This document shows, in pieces, positions 1 to 15,089 of a stretch of DNA of 64,000 bases. Below the pieces are notes generated by a model. The model saw nothing but the letters and a program-made list of their open reading frames with translations, was not told the origin of the DNA and ran no database searches. Each line of letters opens with the position of its first letter. Position 1 is the stretch's first letter. The position numbers were made by a program, and so were the translations under genes. The DNA is from Bondarzewia mesenterica (lineage: Eukaryota; Basidiomycota; Agaricomycetes; Russulales; Bondarzewiaceae): assembly GCA_004802705.1 (NCBI GenBank), contig SGPL01000088.1, positions 17,545 to 81,544 of the forward strand, written 5' to 3'.

Positions 1-245
1 ATCATCGTAACGTGGCCTGCGCTGACCGTGTTCTTCGTGATCTCTCCCTCCTCGCCCGAACCGCTCACGATCGCGGTCCCTATCTCTATCACCACCCCTC
101 TCCCGNTCGCGCTCACGGTCGCGTCTGTATCGCTCTCTGTCNCCACCACGTTCTCTTTCGCGGTCTCTATCACCGTCCCTATGCCGGTGCTCACGTTCCC
201 TGTCGTCATAGCGTGAGGAGCGATGGCGCTCACGGTCGGATCGGT
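1..245 (-). CDS. Arg/Asp/Glu-rich (RD/RE repeat) protein, partial
   Basis: The minus strand is open across the left edge and encodes a run dominated by Arg alternating with Asp, Glu, His and Gly (repeats such as DREREHRHRD and GDRDRDRDRERF). Such tracts are common in splicing-associated and other nuclear RNA-binding proteins, but no folded domain is visible, so the family cannot be named. A 3' splice site (cttcatag on the minus strand) ends just upstream of base 245, so this is probably an internal exon. The plus strand of the same DNA is also open, but it only mirrors the repeat. The gene continues beyond the window. Two N bases fall inside. Confidence 0.5.
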
Positions 246-966
246 CTATGAAGCGAAAATAACGAGTAAGGTGAGTATGATGCTAGATTCGTTCGTCAGT
301 AAGCACACGGATCTCTCATTCTCTCGTTGAGCAGCGGCAGGGAAAGGAAGCTAGCTAGCTGAAAAGAACATGGTGCGGAGAAAATGCACCATGAGCTGGT
401 TGTGTTGGGTGGTAAAATTTTGANAGAGGACGGTAATTACCTCTCTCTTCCTTTATCCCATGCGCACCTAGCTCCTGCTTTATACCTACACAGAGGTNTG
501 ATGGATGAATAGNTTACGAAGGATTGGGTACTTACCAGCAAGGTCGGCCATGGTAGTTGCTCTCAAGTTCCAACCAAACCCCGTTTGTTNTTCACCGGTG
601 CCCGAAACAANTCCCACNCCTCCATTATGTAATAAAAGATNTTCTCACGCGTGTTNATCACGTCAGCTTACTGTGTCATCATCTTGCTACNACGGTGCTG
701 GAACATGACACCGNCGGCAATGACGACACTACTGACAGAAATAATGATGCATGTATTCGTGTACTACATGCACAAGCTAGAGGGTGGCTCCATCTCAACA
801 GACTTCATTTTCTCNTCCGAATACTGGTTTGTCTTCCATGAGAAANAAAACACCCGCTTCGGGCGCCCTAAGTTCATTATAAGACTNGGCCCTGAACCGT
901 GTTGACATCAAACTCACCTTTCGCCTCGACTTACTTACCTATTNACAGTACTGACGATCTGACAGA
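246..966. other. Intergenic, many single N bases
   Basis: No convincing coding exon is seen. It may hold upstream exons or the promoter of the Arg/Asp-rich gene on the minus strand and the promoter of the amidase on the plus strand. About fourteen isolated N bases limit reading. Confidence 0.4.
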
Positions 967-3385
967 ATGTGGCCGTTCACGTCCTCATANGAGGAAATCG
1001 TAACCACGAAACGCGCCANGCGCAGTGCAGCGCTCTCCACCGCCAACCCCTTCGTTGAAGCCGAGCACCGCGAATACCTGAATGCGACAGGTATGGCATT
1101 TCATAGCTTCGATGCGATATACTCAGAGAAAACTGCATGTTTCAAGCGACGCAGATTGTGAAGCGCATCGAGAGTGGTGAATGGACTGCTTCTGTTGTTC
1201 TCGAGGCATACATTGCNCGGGCGGCGCTCGCCCACGAACATACGAACTGCTTGACAGAAAGTATGTTCGTTTCCATATCTTATGGATGCCAGGGAGCTGT
1301 AGCATCACGATCTTACTGTCATCCCAGTCCTTTTCGAACAGGCGCGCGAAGAGGCTAGGTTCCTAGACACAGACTTCGCTTTGACGGGAAAGCTCAAAGG
1401 TCCTATGCACGGAGTGCCTGTCAGCATCAAGGACATGTGTGCGTTCCTCCTNCTCTCGTGATGAACGACACTAGTTTTGTTTATTCCTTCCACNATTTGG
1501 TGCNTGCGAATAGTCGACATCAANGGTGTGGATACCACCATTGGATTCACTCAATGGGCGAACAAACCCGCGACCGCTGATGCTTCGGTGCGGTGTTTTT
1601 CATCACGCTTTTTTTCTTTCNTTCGAGTAACTGAACCTCGCGTTGCAGATAGTACGGNTCCTTCGCGCCGCAGGGGCCATCCCNTTNGTCAAGACCAACG
1701 TCCCNCAAACGATGCTCGCCTTCGAATGNTCAAATCCCTTGTGGGGATGCACGACAAACCCATGGAGCNCNGCACACACCTGCGGCGGCTCCTCTGGTGG
1801 CGAGGGCGCGCTCCTCGCTATGGATGGCGCCGCCGTAGGTATAGGCTCCGACATCGGNGGCAGTCTACGCATTCCAGCGTCCTACTGTGGAATATACGCG
1901 CTCAAGCCTGGATTTGGGAGAATCTCCTATACTGGGGGCAGGGCTCCCAATCAAGGCTTCGAAGCTGTTCGAACTGTCACCGGACCAATGGGTCGGTCAG
2001 TCAATCATTACACTGTACATGTATTCAGATTTTCGTTCTTTTTTTTAACCTTCTGTCAATTGTGGATAGGTCGGTTGACGACATCGAACTCGTAGCCCGC
2101 ATGGCGTTCGGTGTCGAAGACGAAAACTATTACCCGGCGCCTATCCCATATAGGGATGTAGAATTGCCTGCCAAATTGCGATTCGGATACTACACCTCAG
2201 GCTGGTTAGACCCCGTACATGATTCGGCTTGCTATGTTAATATTTTTGTTTTTACCCCGGCAGATCGATTCGTGAAAGCATCCCCCGTTTGCAAGCGAGC
2301 GGTCCTAGAGACTGTCGAGGCTTTGAAACGGGCAGGACACCAGTGTGTAGAATTTGAACTACCGGAACGTATGTCTGCCATCCGTTTTCACGTTGGTGTC
2401 GCTCAATTGTCCTGAAATTTGCTTCATGGAGCTATGCGTCCGATAGAACTCTTCGTTGGCTTGACCTCTGCAGATGGCTATGATACGCTTCTGGAACCCC
2501 TCGGTCCTGATCCAAAGGTTATTTCAGTCCACCATACTCCAATTTCAACAGGATTTTTAAGTTTCAATTTTTTATAGGAATCCAGTTTATTCTTGGTAAC
2601 ACTAGGAACAAAGTTGATTGGCACGTACCTTGACTTGCCGTGCACTTGCCATTACTTATGATGAAAGCAGGTCCTGTTAGGAGTCTCGCTAGCTGGATTG
2701 TCAATACCTTCGTCGGCGATGCCATCTTTGCGGAGGTATTTCTCCATTCAAGAAGGAAAAGTGTTGCCGAGGTATATCAATATACGATCGCAAGGAATGA
2801 GTATGCCAGGAACTGGAATCGAGAAGTACGGATATCCTGTCGTTCATGTATACTTTGATCCGCCTCTGACCACCACACTGGATTCCGTACTGTTTAGGTC
2901 TGGGGTAAGCATGGATTCGACGGTATCATCGCACCCGTCCAAGCCATGCCAGCACTTCCACATGGGTCAGTTTTTTCTGTCAAAGAATCATTCACCTCCT
3001 GTTCAGAGTCAGTTGACATATATTACATGGTCTTCCTTTCTGCAGTGGTTGCGACACACTTTCCCCGTTAGCGATCGCCACCATTCAATACAACATGGTC
3101 GACAGTCCAGTGGGCATCGTCCCCGTCACGCGCGTCGACCCCGCATTAGACCAACTCACGGACGAATGGTACACCGGTCCCGATCGCGGATCGAAGGTCT
3201 TTGAGTCCAGGCTATATGGGAAGAACAGAGTGTATGATCCCGAGTTGATGAAAGGCTTGCCGGTCGGCGTGCAGATCGTAGGCAAGAAATGGGAGGAAGA
3301 GAAAACCGTGGCAATGATGCACGTCGTGGATGACGCCCTCGGTAATAGAGGTTTTGGGCCGGGAAGCTGGGCGGCGGCGGTGTAG
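967..3385 (+). CDS. Amidase-signature family protein (fungal acetamidase/fatty acid amide hydrolase type)
   Basis: Multi-exon gene for an amidase-signature hydrolase, which cleaves amides to acid and ammonia or amine. The Ser-cisSer-Lys triad can be placed: Lys in GVPVSIKDM near 1430, the cis-Ser in TCGGSSGGEGALLA near 1790, and the nucleophile Ser in GSDIGGSLRIPA near 1860. The start is ATG at 967 (MWPFTSS), followed by exons near 1129-1260, 1330-1435, 1520-1590, 1650-2000, 2070-2370 and several more. The last exon ends in a typical amidase C-terminus (GLPVGVQIVGKKWEEEKTV, then the stop at 3385). The substrate cannot be told from sequence. Several N bases fall in the first half, and exon edges there are approximate. 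It ends 177 bases from the convergent COX23 gene. Confidence 0.85.
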
Positions 3386-3562
3386 AGGGAGTCGGGCTTC
3401 ATCATATGCACGATCTATGGAATTATTTAGGTGGTCGAGATCTATGCGAGCGGGCGGGTTTTTTGCATCATTAGAATCTGGTTTTTATGGGCGCCCGCTA
3501 TGTATATACACAAGAGATACGAGGTCCGAAAGAGAAGAGCAAGATGGAGGGGGGAATTGCCA

Positions 3563-4041
3563 TCACGCTCGACCAGCTCGCCGGTCGGCTCGTCGTTGCT
3601 CCATCTTGGGACGATCTACGTTCAGCCATTGGGTAGGGAGAAGAGGTTTGGAAAACGAAACTCACCCAAACTTTCTTACAGTCCCTGTAAGCTCGGAAGA
3701 AGTCCAAGCATTTGTCCCGATCATAGTCGTGTCGGTTCAGACAATTCATGGACGCCTTAGATGCATCCTCACAGGGGCTGTCATGATCATTCAGATATCA
3801 ATGTTCTGACTCACCGCACGAAAACAGACACGCGGGACGTACTCTGCAAACTCGGTGGCCACCGAGCGCCCCTTGAAGCCCGACGGTAATAAGTGACGGC
3901 CCATAAATTTCGAAGAGGATGGACGGTGGCGGATGGTCAACGCACTTTGAAGGTGTCCTTGTAGCTCTTTGGCGTGACGTTGCTCCACGGTGAAGGCTCT
4001 GGTTGAAGTGGTACTTGAGAGTCTGGCTCTGGTTTAGACAT
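3563..4041 (-). CDS. COX23: COX23-like twin CX9C protein, cytochrome oxidase assembly
   Basis: Four small exons read on the minus strand (4041-3946, 3871-3843, 3777-3666, 3604-3563) give 92 residues. The core is a CHCH fold with two CX9C pairs: DPCEDASKASMNC, then DRDKCLDFFRAYRDCKK. It is preceded by SYKDTFKGRS and ends EQRRADRRAGRA. This order and the DPC...AYRDCKK signature fit Cox23, an intermembrane-space protein needed for cytochrome c oxidase assembly and imported by the Mia40 relay. The 29-base second exon is fixed by its donor (GA|gtacgt) and acceptor, which together rebuild the DPC codons. All splice phases agree. The gene is too fragmented for single-frame ORF detection. It runs convergent with the amidase. 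Confidence 0.85.
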
Positions 4042-4823
4042 GTCGGTCTGAGATAGAGCCTGAGGTGGTCGTGAGTCAATTCTTCTTTAGTAGACCTGAA
4101 CTAGTTGTCCTGTGTATAGGGTGAGGGGCTGTGAGGGGACGCTAGCGAGCTCGTAAGTCTGACGATGGTTTGGAAAGTTGGTGCAGCACCGGGCTTCGCC
4201 GGAAGGTTCGGCGCAGCCACCGACTCCACCGACCTCCACCGACGCGTTCTTCCAACGTTCCTCAATTTCAGTTCGAAACCAGCTGGCGCGCCTGCAACTA
4301 AGTAATGATCGCATTACAGCCCCATACCTGAAGGCCAATCTCGAGTGGTTGAGTGGGTGGTATGTAGGGTGATGTCGAAGACTATCACGCCGTCAAACCG
4401 ACTCCCCCAATCAAGTAACGAAACTCGGAAATATCTTGATTCTTGGACCACCCGGAGGTCTGAGTACAATTGTAAGTACAGAAGAGCAAATGATGTAGCT
4501 TGGGAAGAAAACATTCCCCCTTCCAACAGAGAAAAGAAAACCGTTGGGTGACCGGAAGGGGGATATCAAAAGGGACAGAGTGGACCGAATAAGAAATAAA
4601 AAGAAATACCGAAAAAAGTGAGCGGTCCGTGTACTATGTCACTCACACTGTTGTGTTCATAGACAAACAGAATAAAACAGAGGTTCGAAAACAACGCACG
4701 AGGGGATGATCGGCGTACACAAGTCGTACATAAAGCGATACAAGCACAATTTTAAAACAACAGCAAAATGGCCTGGCATAAATCCTAAAAATAAAATCAG
4801 TGGTTCAAATTCTCCCGTGGAGG
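4042..4823. other. Intergenic between COX23 start and J-protein end
   Basis: Contains the COX23 promoter (minus strand) and the 3' region of the J-domain gene. Short open frames at 4087-4338 (minus) and 4178-4372 (plus) show no recognisable domain and are not called. 4570-4800 is A-rich. Confidence 0.4.
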
Positions 4824-5627
4824 CTACGATGCAGGTGTATTAATGTTGCTCTTCTCTCTGCTAGTTGTGTTCGCCGCCCTCCGCTGCTTGATATTAGCTC
4901 GACGCACCCAGCCAAGACCGCGACCGTTTATGAACAGACGCACCATCTGTATCCGCTGTTTCCGCTCCAACCACTCTGGCGAGAGTGTGTACAGCTCCTG
5001 CATCATTGTCTCCACCAAAGCTGCATATTCCGCAGCGGCTTTTCGCTCCGCCTCCACCTTCGCCTGCGCGGTCTCCCGGATCGCGCGCAAGCGTTCCTCG
5101 CTGCGCTTTTTGAGACGTTCAGCCCATTCCACGCGGTCTTTAGTTCGACGCAACTGCTCCTCACTCATCTTCCAGCGGCTGGAACTGGGAGTGGGGAGGT
5201 TGCGTGTGTGGATGTCGTACGCCTATAGACCAACATTGATCAGATGGTTCAGGAGCAACAGTCGGTCAGTAACGTATTCAGCTCACCCGACGTTTTTCGG
5301 CATCTCCTAGGACTTCGAATGCTTCGCGAACCTAGATATATATTTAGAACCGTTACTAGAGAACATAGTATGGACGGCGCACCTTGCTGAATTGTTCATT
5401 CGCTTCCCGCATTTCCCCCTCACTTGCGCCAGGTCCTAATCTATCCGGATGTGACTCTAAAAGCCTTTGCTTATAGGCTTTGCGCACTGCGAACAGAACC
5501 GCGAATTAGATTCCAAACAAACGACGACGCGTCGAGTGAGCGCGTTGTCCATTCACTTACCATCGTCTGTATTCGCAGATCTGCGTATCCCAAACACGCC
5601 ATAATAATCAGGAGCTGGCATGCTCAT
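4824..5627 (-). CDS. J-domain (DnaJ-like) co-chaperone with coiled-coil tail
   Basis: Four exons on the minus strand encode about 206 residues. Exon 1 (start ATG 5627) gives MSMPAPDYYGVFGIRRSA, the usual J-domain opening. Exon 2 carries helix II and the Hsp70-activating HPD motif (YKQRLLESHPDRLGPG). Exon 3 completes the J domain (AFEVLGDAEKRR). The last exon holds a charged, coiled-coil-like tail (ERLKKRSEERLRAIRETAQA). There is no Gly/Phe or zinc-finger region, so it is a class C type J protein. The Hsp70 partner and compartment cannot be inferred; no signal peptide or membrane helix is seen. It is divergent from NBP35 with 221 bases between the start codons. Confidence 0.85.
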
Positions 5628-5848
5628 GGTGACAGAAGAGGCGGGCGATCAACTGGAGAGGGGGAAAGTTGAACACACAGACACTGACCGTACCGACGCG
5701 TCGAAATGAACACCTTATTACCGACGCGTCTATCCACGTGACCGAAATCTAGGGACCATGATTTGTCAGGAATTATTGACTGCTGTAGGCTTTCATTTCT
5801 TTCTCTTCCCTCTGCCAGACTTCCCCTCACTAGAATATTGTTATCGCG
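5628..5848. promoter_or_regulatory. Short bidirectional promoter, J-protein / NBP35
   Basis: 221 bases separate two divergent start codons, so both promoters must lie here or extend into the 5' exons. No clear TATA box is seen. This is inferred from gene layout only. Confidence 0.4.
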
Positions 5849-7008
5849 ATGTTGGCAGTACAACATCCAATTCAATTACCGGACCCTCTTTCAGTTCCCG
5901 CGAATGCTCCTGAACATTGTCCAGTATGTTTTATTTGTAAAGAATATGAATAATTCTCCAGAATCTCTTGATCTCAAGCTCTCTGACTGGTAGGGAACGG
6001 AATCCGAGCTCGCAGGGAAATCTGCAGCCTGTGATGGATGCGCAAACCAAGAGATATGCGCCTCCAATATACCAAAGGGTCCTGATCCGGCATTACCACT
6101 CATCCGCGAGCGCATGGCGAACGTGAAACGGAAGATTCTGGTTCTCTCAGGCAAAGGGGGTGTCGGCAAGTCTACTTTCACAGCCCAGCTTGGCTGGGCA
6201 TTTGCAGCGGACGAAGACATTCAGGTAAGTCCCCTCAGTTGATGTACGGAGTGATTTTGAATATGGACTCGTCTGACACAGACCGGAATCATGGACGTCG
6301 ACATCTGCGGCCCCTCGATCCCCACCATCCTCGGTATCGCTTCTGAACAAGTACACTCTTCCTCTTCCGGCTGGTCCCCAGTCTACGTCCAAGACAATCT
6401 CGGTGTCATGTCCGTTGGCCTCATGCTCCCCTCCTCTAAAGACGCGATCATGTGGCGTGGGCCCAAGAAGAACGGTCTCATCTCACAATTCCTCAAAGAC
6501 GTCGACTGGGGGGGCGCTCGATTACCTCATAGTCGACACTCCGCCCGGGACATCCGACGAGCATCTTAGTATCGTGCAGTACCTCAAGGAGAGTGGAATC
6601 GATGGCGCAGTGGTCATCACGACGCCGCAGGAGGTCGCGTTGCAAGATGTGCGGAGGGAGATAGACTTTTGCAGAAAAGTCGGGATAAGGGTGCTGGGCG
6701 TCGTGGAGAACATGGCGGGCTTCGTGTGTCCGGGGTGCAAGATGGAGTCGCAGATTTTCAAACCTACGACGGGCGGCGCGAAGAAGCTTGCGCAAGATAT
6801 GGGCGTGGAGATGCTCGGCTCAGTCCCACTCGACCCGCGAATAGGCAAGAGCGCGGATTATGGAGTCAGCTTTTTGGACGAGTATCCGGATAGTCCTGCG
6901 ACGACAGCATATTTGGAAATCATCGATAGTAAGTGCGATCAATCCTTCATCTGATATGCCTTCACTGATATCTCCTTAGGGATCAAGCAGATTCTCGGGG
7001 ACGACTAG
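5849..7008 (+). CDS. NBP35: Cytosolic Fe-S cluster assembly factor NBP35, frameshifted in this sequence
   Basis: P-loop scaffold ATPase of the cytosolic iron-sulfur assembly (CIA) machinery, which works with Cfd1. The start ATG at 5849 gives [10 protein letters not shown]. The N-terminal ferredoxin-like CX13CX2CX5C motif is complete once the first intron is removed. It is followed by PKGPDP, the deviant Walker [32 protein letters not shown] and the C-terminal CPGC bridging motif ([10 protein letters not shown]). Introns lie near 5926-5990, 6224-6281 and 6930-6979, and the stop is at 7006-7008. One lesion interrupts it: a run of seven G at 6508-6514 shifts the frame by +1 exactly between DVDWG and [11 protein letters not shown]. 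Removing one G restores the family sequence. NBP35 is essential in yeast, so a base-call error is more likely than a dead gene. Confidence 0.93.
6508..6514 (+). other. G7 run causing +1 frameshift in NBP35
   Basis: The frame of exon 3 (..FLKDVDW) continues only in the next frame after this homopolymer (..[10 protein letters not shown]). Family alignment from memory expects six G. Confidence 0.8.
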
Positions 7009-7302
7009 AACTGAACAGGTTGACCCTCAGGTTTCAGGTTTTTTATCATTTTTTCACCGTTATACCAGTGTTGTACTCTTTTGCATCTACGTCGCTGCTC
7101 TCACTTGTACTAGATATCACATTTCGAAGTGTATTCTTTCTTCTATCTACACGTGCGTAATAGGATCATTCTCGTATGCATCTATCGTACCGTCCGTTCT
7201 ATGCTCTTGTTCTAAACTGTGCAATCTATTAACGAGGTGGGACAGTAGCACGATCCCGCGCCTCGCACAGTATCCTCCGTGCCTGCCTCCTCGTCAACCG
7301 TC

Positions 7303-10045
<2,743 letters not shown>

Positions 10046-10544
10046 GTCACTTTGCCTGAGGCGTGAACAGGCAGTGTGCAAATTTGAACGCTATCAGTGG
10101 GATACAAGGAGATTAGGGAGGTAAAGCTCGTCAATGGAACTNTGTAGCGCTGTGGCAGTTGTCTAGTGCGTGAGGTAAANGGAATCCGGAATAATTGAGA
10201 TGGTAGAGTGAAAGGAAAAGGACCAAGTCGACTCTGTGCCATCGGTGCGCGCCGTGTTTGAATCTGACAAGATCACATTTTATATTCGAGTTCGCCGATC
10301 TCCCACTCATGCTAAANAATTAGCAGGATCTCCTCGACTTGTTGTGCCTTGAACAATGCCTTGGTCCGAGTTTTTCGAGTTTTATAACGTTTATAATAAC
10401 CTCTGTAGCAGACTGCTAGCAGTGATAACTAACATTAACTATGCATTAGACATTCAATGCTACAACAAAATAGGCGGTTGCACATCCAGATATACTACAA
10501 ATACTNTCCTGTCCAGCTCAAAGTCGCCAACCGTCCNTGGACGG
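10046..10544. other. Intergenic between SLT2 start and symplekin end
   Basis: Both flanking genes are on the minus strand, so this holds the SLT2 promoter and the symplekin 3' UTR. A possible in-frame upstream ATG for SLT2 lies at 10081. No other coding signal is seen. Confidence 0.5.
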
Positions 10545-13500
10545 CTACGAAGATGTCGGGCTCGTAGCAACGGGTTCCGGGGCTGGAGGCGGCGATAGCA
10601 CCGGTGGAGGTGTTGGAGTTCCAGGATTCGATGAAGAAGACGGTGGTGCCGGCGCAGTCGAACCCGCAACAGCACTGGCACCTGTGCTGTCGTCCTCCCC
10701 AAAGATGTCCAGATACCCTGCCACCCTCGCTTTGTTACCAGCCTTCTTCATCACGTACTCCCGCAAGCCCGCTTTGAGACTCGGCTGTTTGTCCACAAGC
10801 TCGCGGAGCTGCTCCTTGGGCAGTTGGAGAAGCGCGCCAAAGCTTGCAGGTGCGATAACCTTGGCGCATCGTATGAACCCCTCCCACAGTGGAGGGTTCA
10901 TCCAGATTTTTTTGGTAATGAGGCGCGAAAGCAGGGTAGTGGACACAAATCCAACCAGAGATTTGTACGTTGTCACAGCTTGAATGACCTAGAATTGCGA
11001 GTGGGTGTACTGATCAGGCTACCTTAAGAGAGACACAAATCCTCAAAGACGTACTGTCCGCAAGAAGAGCGTGGGAAGAACCGGCTCATCAACGATCTGC
11101 TGCATGACCACAGCAAGGATCTCGGATCTGAACACATCCGTCATCGAAAAACATATTCCGATGGCTTTCCGAAAGTATTGTTAACCACACACCGTGTCAC
11201 TCCGACGCGAGAAGAAACTTACCTTCGATAGCGCTCTTCAGCCCGATCTCCTTCTCGAAGTCATGCAGAAGCACCATGAGCTCTGCTGGGGTTAGCAGTT
11301 CGCTCTGCCTCACCCTTGGCAGATTGCTCGTCACACTCCCAAACGTCTGCGGTGGAGTCGTCACGATCGCTCCGAAAACAGATCTGACGAGGTTTTTCGG
11401 CTCGGGAGTCCCGTTCAGGATTGACACGATCTTCGGCAGGTGCTTCACGATGTCGGCCTTGTCCATCTCAGCGATGATGGGAATCAGGAACCGCGCGTCG
11501 AGGTCGCGTTCCGAGATGAGCGCCTTGACGAGTGCGACTAGCTGTGCCGATGGTCGGCCGTGTTCGGTGAAGATGGTCAGGACACGCAGAGCGAGTGTGT
11601 CGGCCCCTGGAGGGAATGTACGCATGATAGTCAGCAGTTTGCCGTTGTTCGGACCTAACGAGCGGACGAGGGCCGTGATGAGATCCTGGATGGCCTCTTG
11701 TACACTGACATCCATCTCGCCGTAAGCCGCAAAAATCCTATACACGCTCTCAGCAGAGCCCTTTATGAACTATAAAAAAGTGGAAATACTCACTCTTCGA
11801 GGAAATCTGAGACTTTCACAGACAGTGCGAATAGGAGCTCAACATGCTGCAACACTTGGGCCTTCTGCGCCGGCAGCTCCAGCTGTTCGGGTAAGTAAGG
11901 CGTTTGTAACAGATCCTCCTGTGGGAGCTGCCCATCCTCCATATTCTCCTCACGTGCACCATCTCCGTTCATCTCCACGTCCTCCGACCGCTTCTTCTCT
12001 GTGTGTGGCCGCGACTGCAGGCGGCGGAGCAGCTGCAACGCAAATTCACGGACCATGCTGTCCATCGGCTGAATATCGCCCACCCAGCGCTTGACGGTGA
12101 TAATCGCCGCACCGCGAGTGATCTTTTCTGGATGGGTTGTCAATTCGAGGAGGATATTCATCGCCTCTACACGCATTGTGGGCCGCTGAGTGACGAAATG
12201 TCGAAGGGTGGTAAAGCCGACTTGCATCCTTTTCCCCCATGGGACGGTCAGTATCCTTCGCTCCAATTTTTTTCATGTAGCATATCCGACGCACCGATCG
12301 GGCTCTACACACAGATCCCGCAAAAGAGTGAATACGTCTGGGGGAACAGACGGTAGGTCGAGCAGAAATCTTCCAAATGTGCGATCCTTCCCATCTAGAT
12401 GTGTTTGGTATGCCGCCACAATTTGATTTAGCCAGACGTCGTAATTTGGTCGCTGCCTCGCGCAAAGATGATGCATGTGAGATCTAATCAACTACCGCCG
12501 TAGATCAAAAAGCAGAATCGCGCACCCAATTCCTGTCCCGTGACATCCGGATCTGGTCATTATACCACTCCTCATTCATCCAGGTGGTGGCGAGTCGTAT
12601 CCTACGAGAGTCTTTCTGAACATATTCTGAACGCAAGAATGAGAGTGGACAATGACGTACCGCCCAGAGAAATCAGCCATCACATAATTACATAACGTTC
12701 TCCTCAGCCGATCCTGCCTCTCGTACAAACTTAGCATCTCGTCCTCCCTTACCTTGTCGTCGTCGTCGTCTCCTTTCCCCAACTCCCCCTTCACCTGGCC
12801 TCCATCCGCATCAGGATCAACCACCCGCGTGATCATCCTCACAACCAACAGCATCCATATATCCTGCCCACCTCCACCCGCACTTGATCCAACAACGGCC
12901 AACTCATTCCCGCCGTTCCATATCCTCGAAACCGATCCCTTGACCAAGGCATCTCGCTCCAGATCTCCGAGTGCGCGAGGTGGGGGAATCTTGAGATCAA
13001 GAGACAGTAGGTCTTTTGTGTTAAGGGCCGCCACCGCCGCTAGCTCTTCGTCTTCTTGCATGGGCGCCAGCTGCAAAGCGTCAAGTTCATGAAAAAATAA
13101 ATAAAAACAGCCAGCAGAGTCCAAGATAAAGCAGTGACGGACCTCAAGATTGAGCTTGTCAGGTTCGTACTCAATCTCGTCCTGGTCGATATCCATCTGT
13201 AGAGGATCGAGGGGTTCATCCTTCACGGCTACAGTGGGCGCTTCAGCTTTTGCTTCCGCCGCAGGCATCGCTAAGGGCATAGCTCCTAATGTCACAGTCG
13301 TTGGTTCGGTGACATCTGCCGGGAGCACAGTTGGTGGACCAGTGGGGATTACAGGGACTGCAGTGGGCGCCACGACCGACGTAGCCGCGGGAGTCGGGGC
13401 AGGCGTTGCCATGGCCAGCCTACTGCTCTGTCTGTAGGCTTGCACGAGGCCCACCAGGACCCGTTCGTCGAATGCGTGCAGATTTGCGATGATCAACTCG

Positions 13501-14930
13501 GTAATCAGCTGTGCGGGCAAAGAGGTGAAGTCGAACTCTGACAGGATCGAGGTTGGGGGCGCAGGCGCCGCGACGGATGGAGGGGCCTGCTCGAGTTTCT
13601 GTCGTTTGACATCGACTTTGGTCTCCTCTGTAGGTGCGGATGGTGGTCGCTTGAGAGCCGCTCTGCGCGCCTTTTCGTCCGCGGCAGCCCTTTCCATTCG
13701 TGAGGCTTGAGCGGATAGAGCTTCTGTGATCTGGGACTGGAAGGGTGCTCCATTGGGAGAACTTCGTACAAGTTAGAGAGGCTCTTGGACGGGACAAAGG
13801 TGTACGTACCGGGATATATGCATGAGGAGTATGCGGACAGATCTCTCCACGCTTTTTATGCTGCTGTATGGGAGAGGTGCGAGAGCGGCTGGCGTCCACG
13901 ACACAAGAGTCGAAACGACGATTTGCACAAGGTTTGGACGTAGCTTGATGAAATTTGCCCAGCTGTTCAATACAGCAGAGAGGATGTCTGGGTTTCTGAG
14001 TTCCGGCATTCCATCAGTTATACGGCTCAATTCAAATCTCACGACAGAAACGAAGGACCATCACGCACTGATTCGTGTACAGGATCGTGACGATGCCTTC
14101 AATGAGCTTGCCGGCCTCCGCCTCGAGCTGCGCGACGGGGACAAACGGGTGGTCTGCAGGACACATGGACAGGTTTGGATCGTTCTTGTTTTGCAGCTAA
14201 TATCATACACGGCGACGTAAGTGTCTAAATACAGAGCAAGAGGTGGGGCGTGCGCTACCCTAGGATCTGCAATCCCCCGCGTCTGGACCAAGATGACTCG
14301 CTGCATGAACTTCACCGCCGACAGCCGGATGCCCGCGCTCACTGCCGGCGCCCAGACAAAGTCCAGGATACGCATTTTGGCACGGGTAAGGATATCCCAT
14401 TGTTGGCGATTGCTCCTGTTGGAGCAGCTGTGTGTGGTGGGTTCAAATGAATGAGGGGAGCGACACAAGACAAATGTAGAGAAATGAACGCACAAGAATC
14501 GAAAGAGTAAGGGATAGACAGTCGCGAACATCTGCACGACCATCTTGACGATGTGCGGACTCGGGTCGTTCAACAGCCCCACTAAAACGTCCAAGAATTG
14601 GGACGCCACTGTCATTGAAATAATAAATTTCTCTCCGGTCAGTCAAGTCAAAGAACGCGCGGAGAACGTACGCTGTGTGCGCGCCTCGATTGAGAGTGAA
14701 GCGCGAGCCATCCCAAAATGCAGCAAGTCAAGAACCCATCGCTTGAGGAGAGAGTCATACGCGCCTACGACACGCTGGATGATTGTGGAGCAGAAGATGG
14801 GGATCGTGCTGGGGTTGGCTTCGAGGAACTGTCGGACGGTCGCGAGGAGGTCGGCTTGCTCCTGCGAGTCTGCCTGCGCTTGGAGGGCGGCCTGAAGAAC
14901 CTGCAGAGGGTCCCCTGCTTGTGAGGCCAT
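10545..14930 (-). CDS. PTA1: Symplekin/Pta1-like scaffold of the mRNA 3'-end processing complex
   Basis: Large gene of many exons on the minus strand, roughly 1,150 to 1,200 residues. The chosen start is ATG 14930 (MASQAGDPLQVLQAAL); an in-frame ATG at 15023 is possible but reads like a 5' UTR. The N-terminal exons (14930-13770) are helical HEAT-like repeats (SPHIVKMVVQMFATVYPLLF). A low-complexity Pro/Ala/Val linker follows at 13130-13560. The C-terminal half (12270-10545) carries the conserved symplekin C-domain (VSVQEAIQDLITALVRSLG; LTPAELMVLLHDFEKEIG; KKIWMNPPLWEGFIRCAK). Symplekin/Pta1 bridges the poly(A) polymerase, phosphatase and cleavage modules in the nucleus. The protein ends in a Pro/Ser-rich tail. 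It is divergent from VMA10 with 159 bases between start codons. Confidence 0.88.
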
Positions 14931-15089
14931 CACACTTGACAAATGATTAAAGGCCTCTTGAGTTGGTCGAGTGCGTGTAGGATAGGTACAAAGGTAAGTA
15001 AATGGAGGGGCGACGGCACTCAAGAGTCAATACACAAGTCGCCTTTGAGACCTTCAGCGGAGTTTCAATTGTGCTTCACACTCGACGAG
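14931..15089. promoter_or_regulatory. Short bidirectional promoter, symplekin / VMA10
   Basis: Only 159 bases separate the two divergent start codons. This is inferred from layout; no TATA box is seen. Confidence 0.4.

Noticed and set aside
3442..3604. A long C-terminal extension of COX23
   Set aside because: First reading dropped bases; the correct frame after the last intron is EQRRADRRAGRA and stops at 3563, the usual family length.
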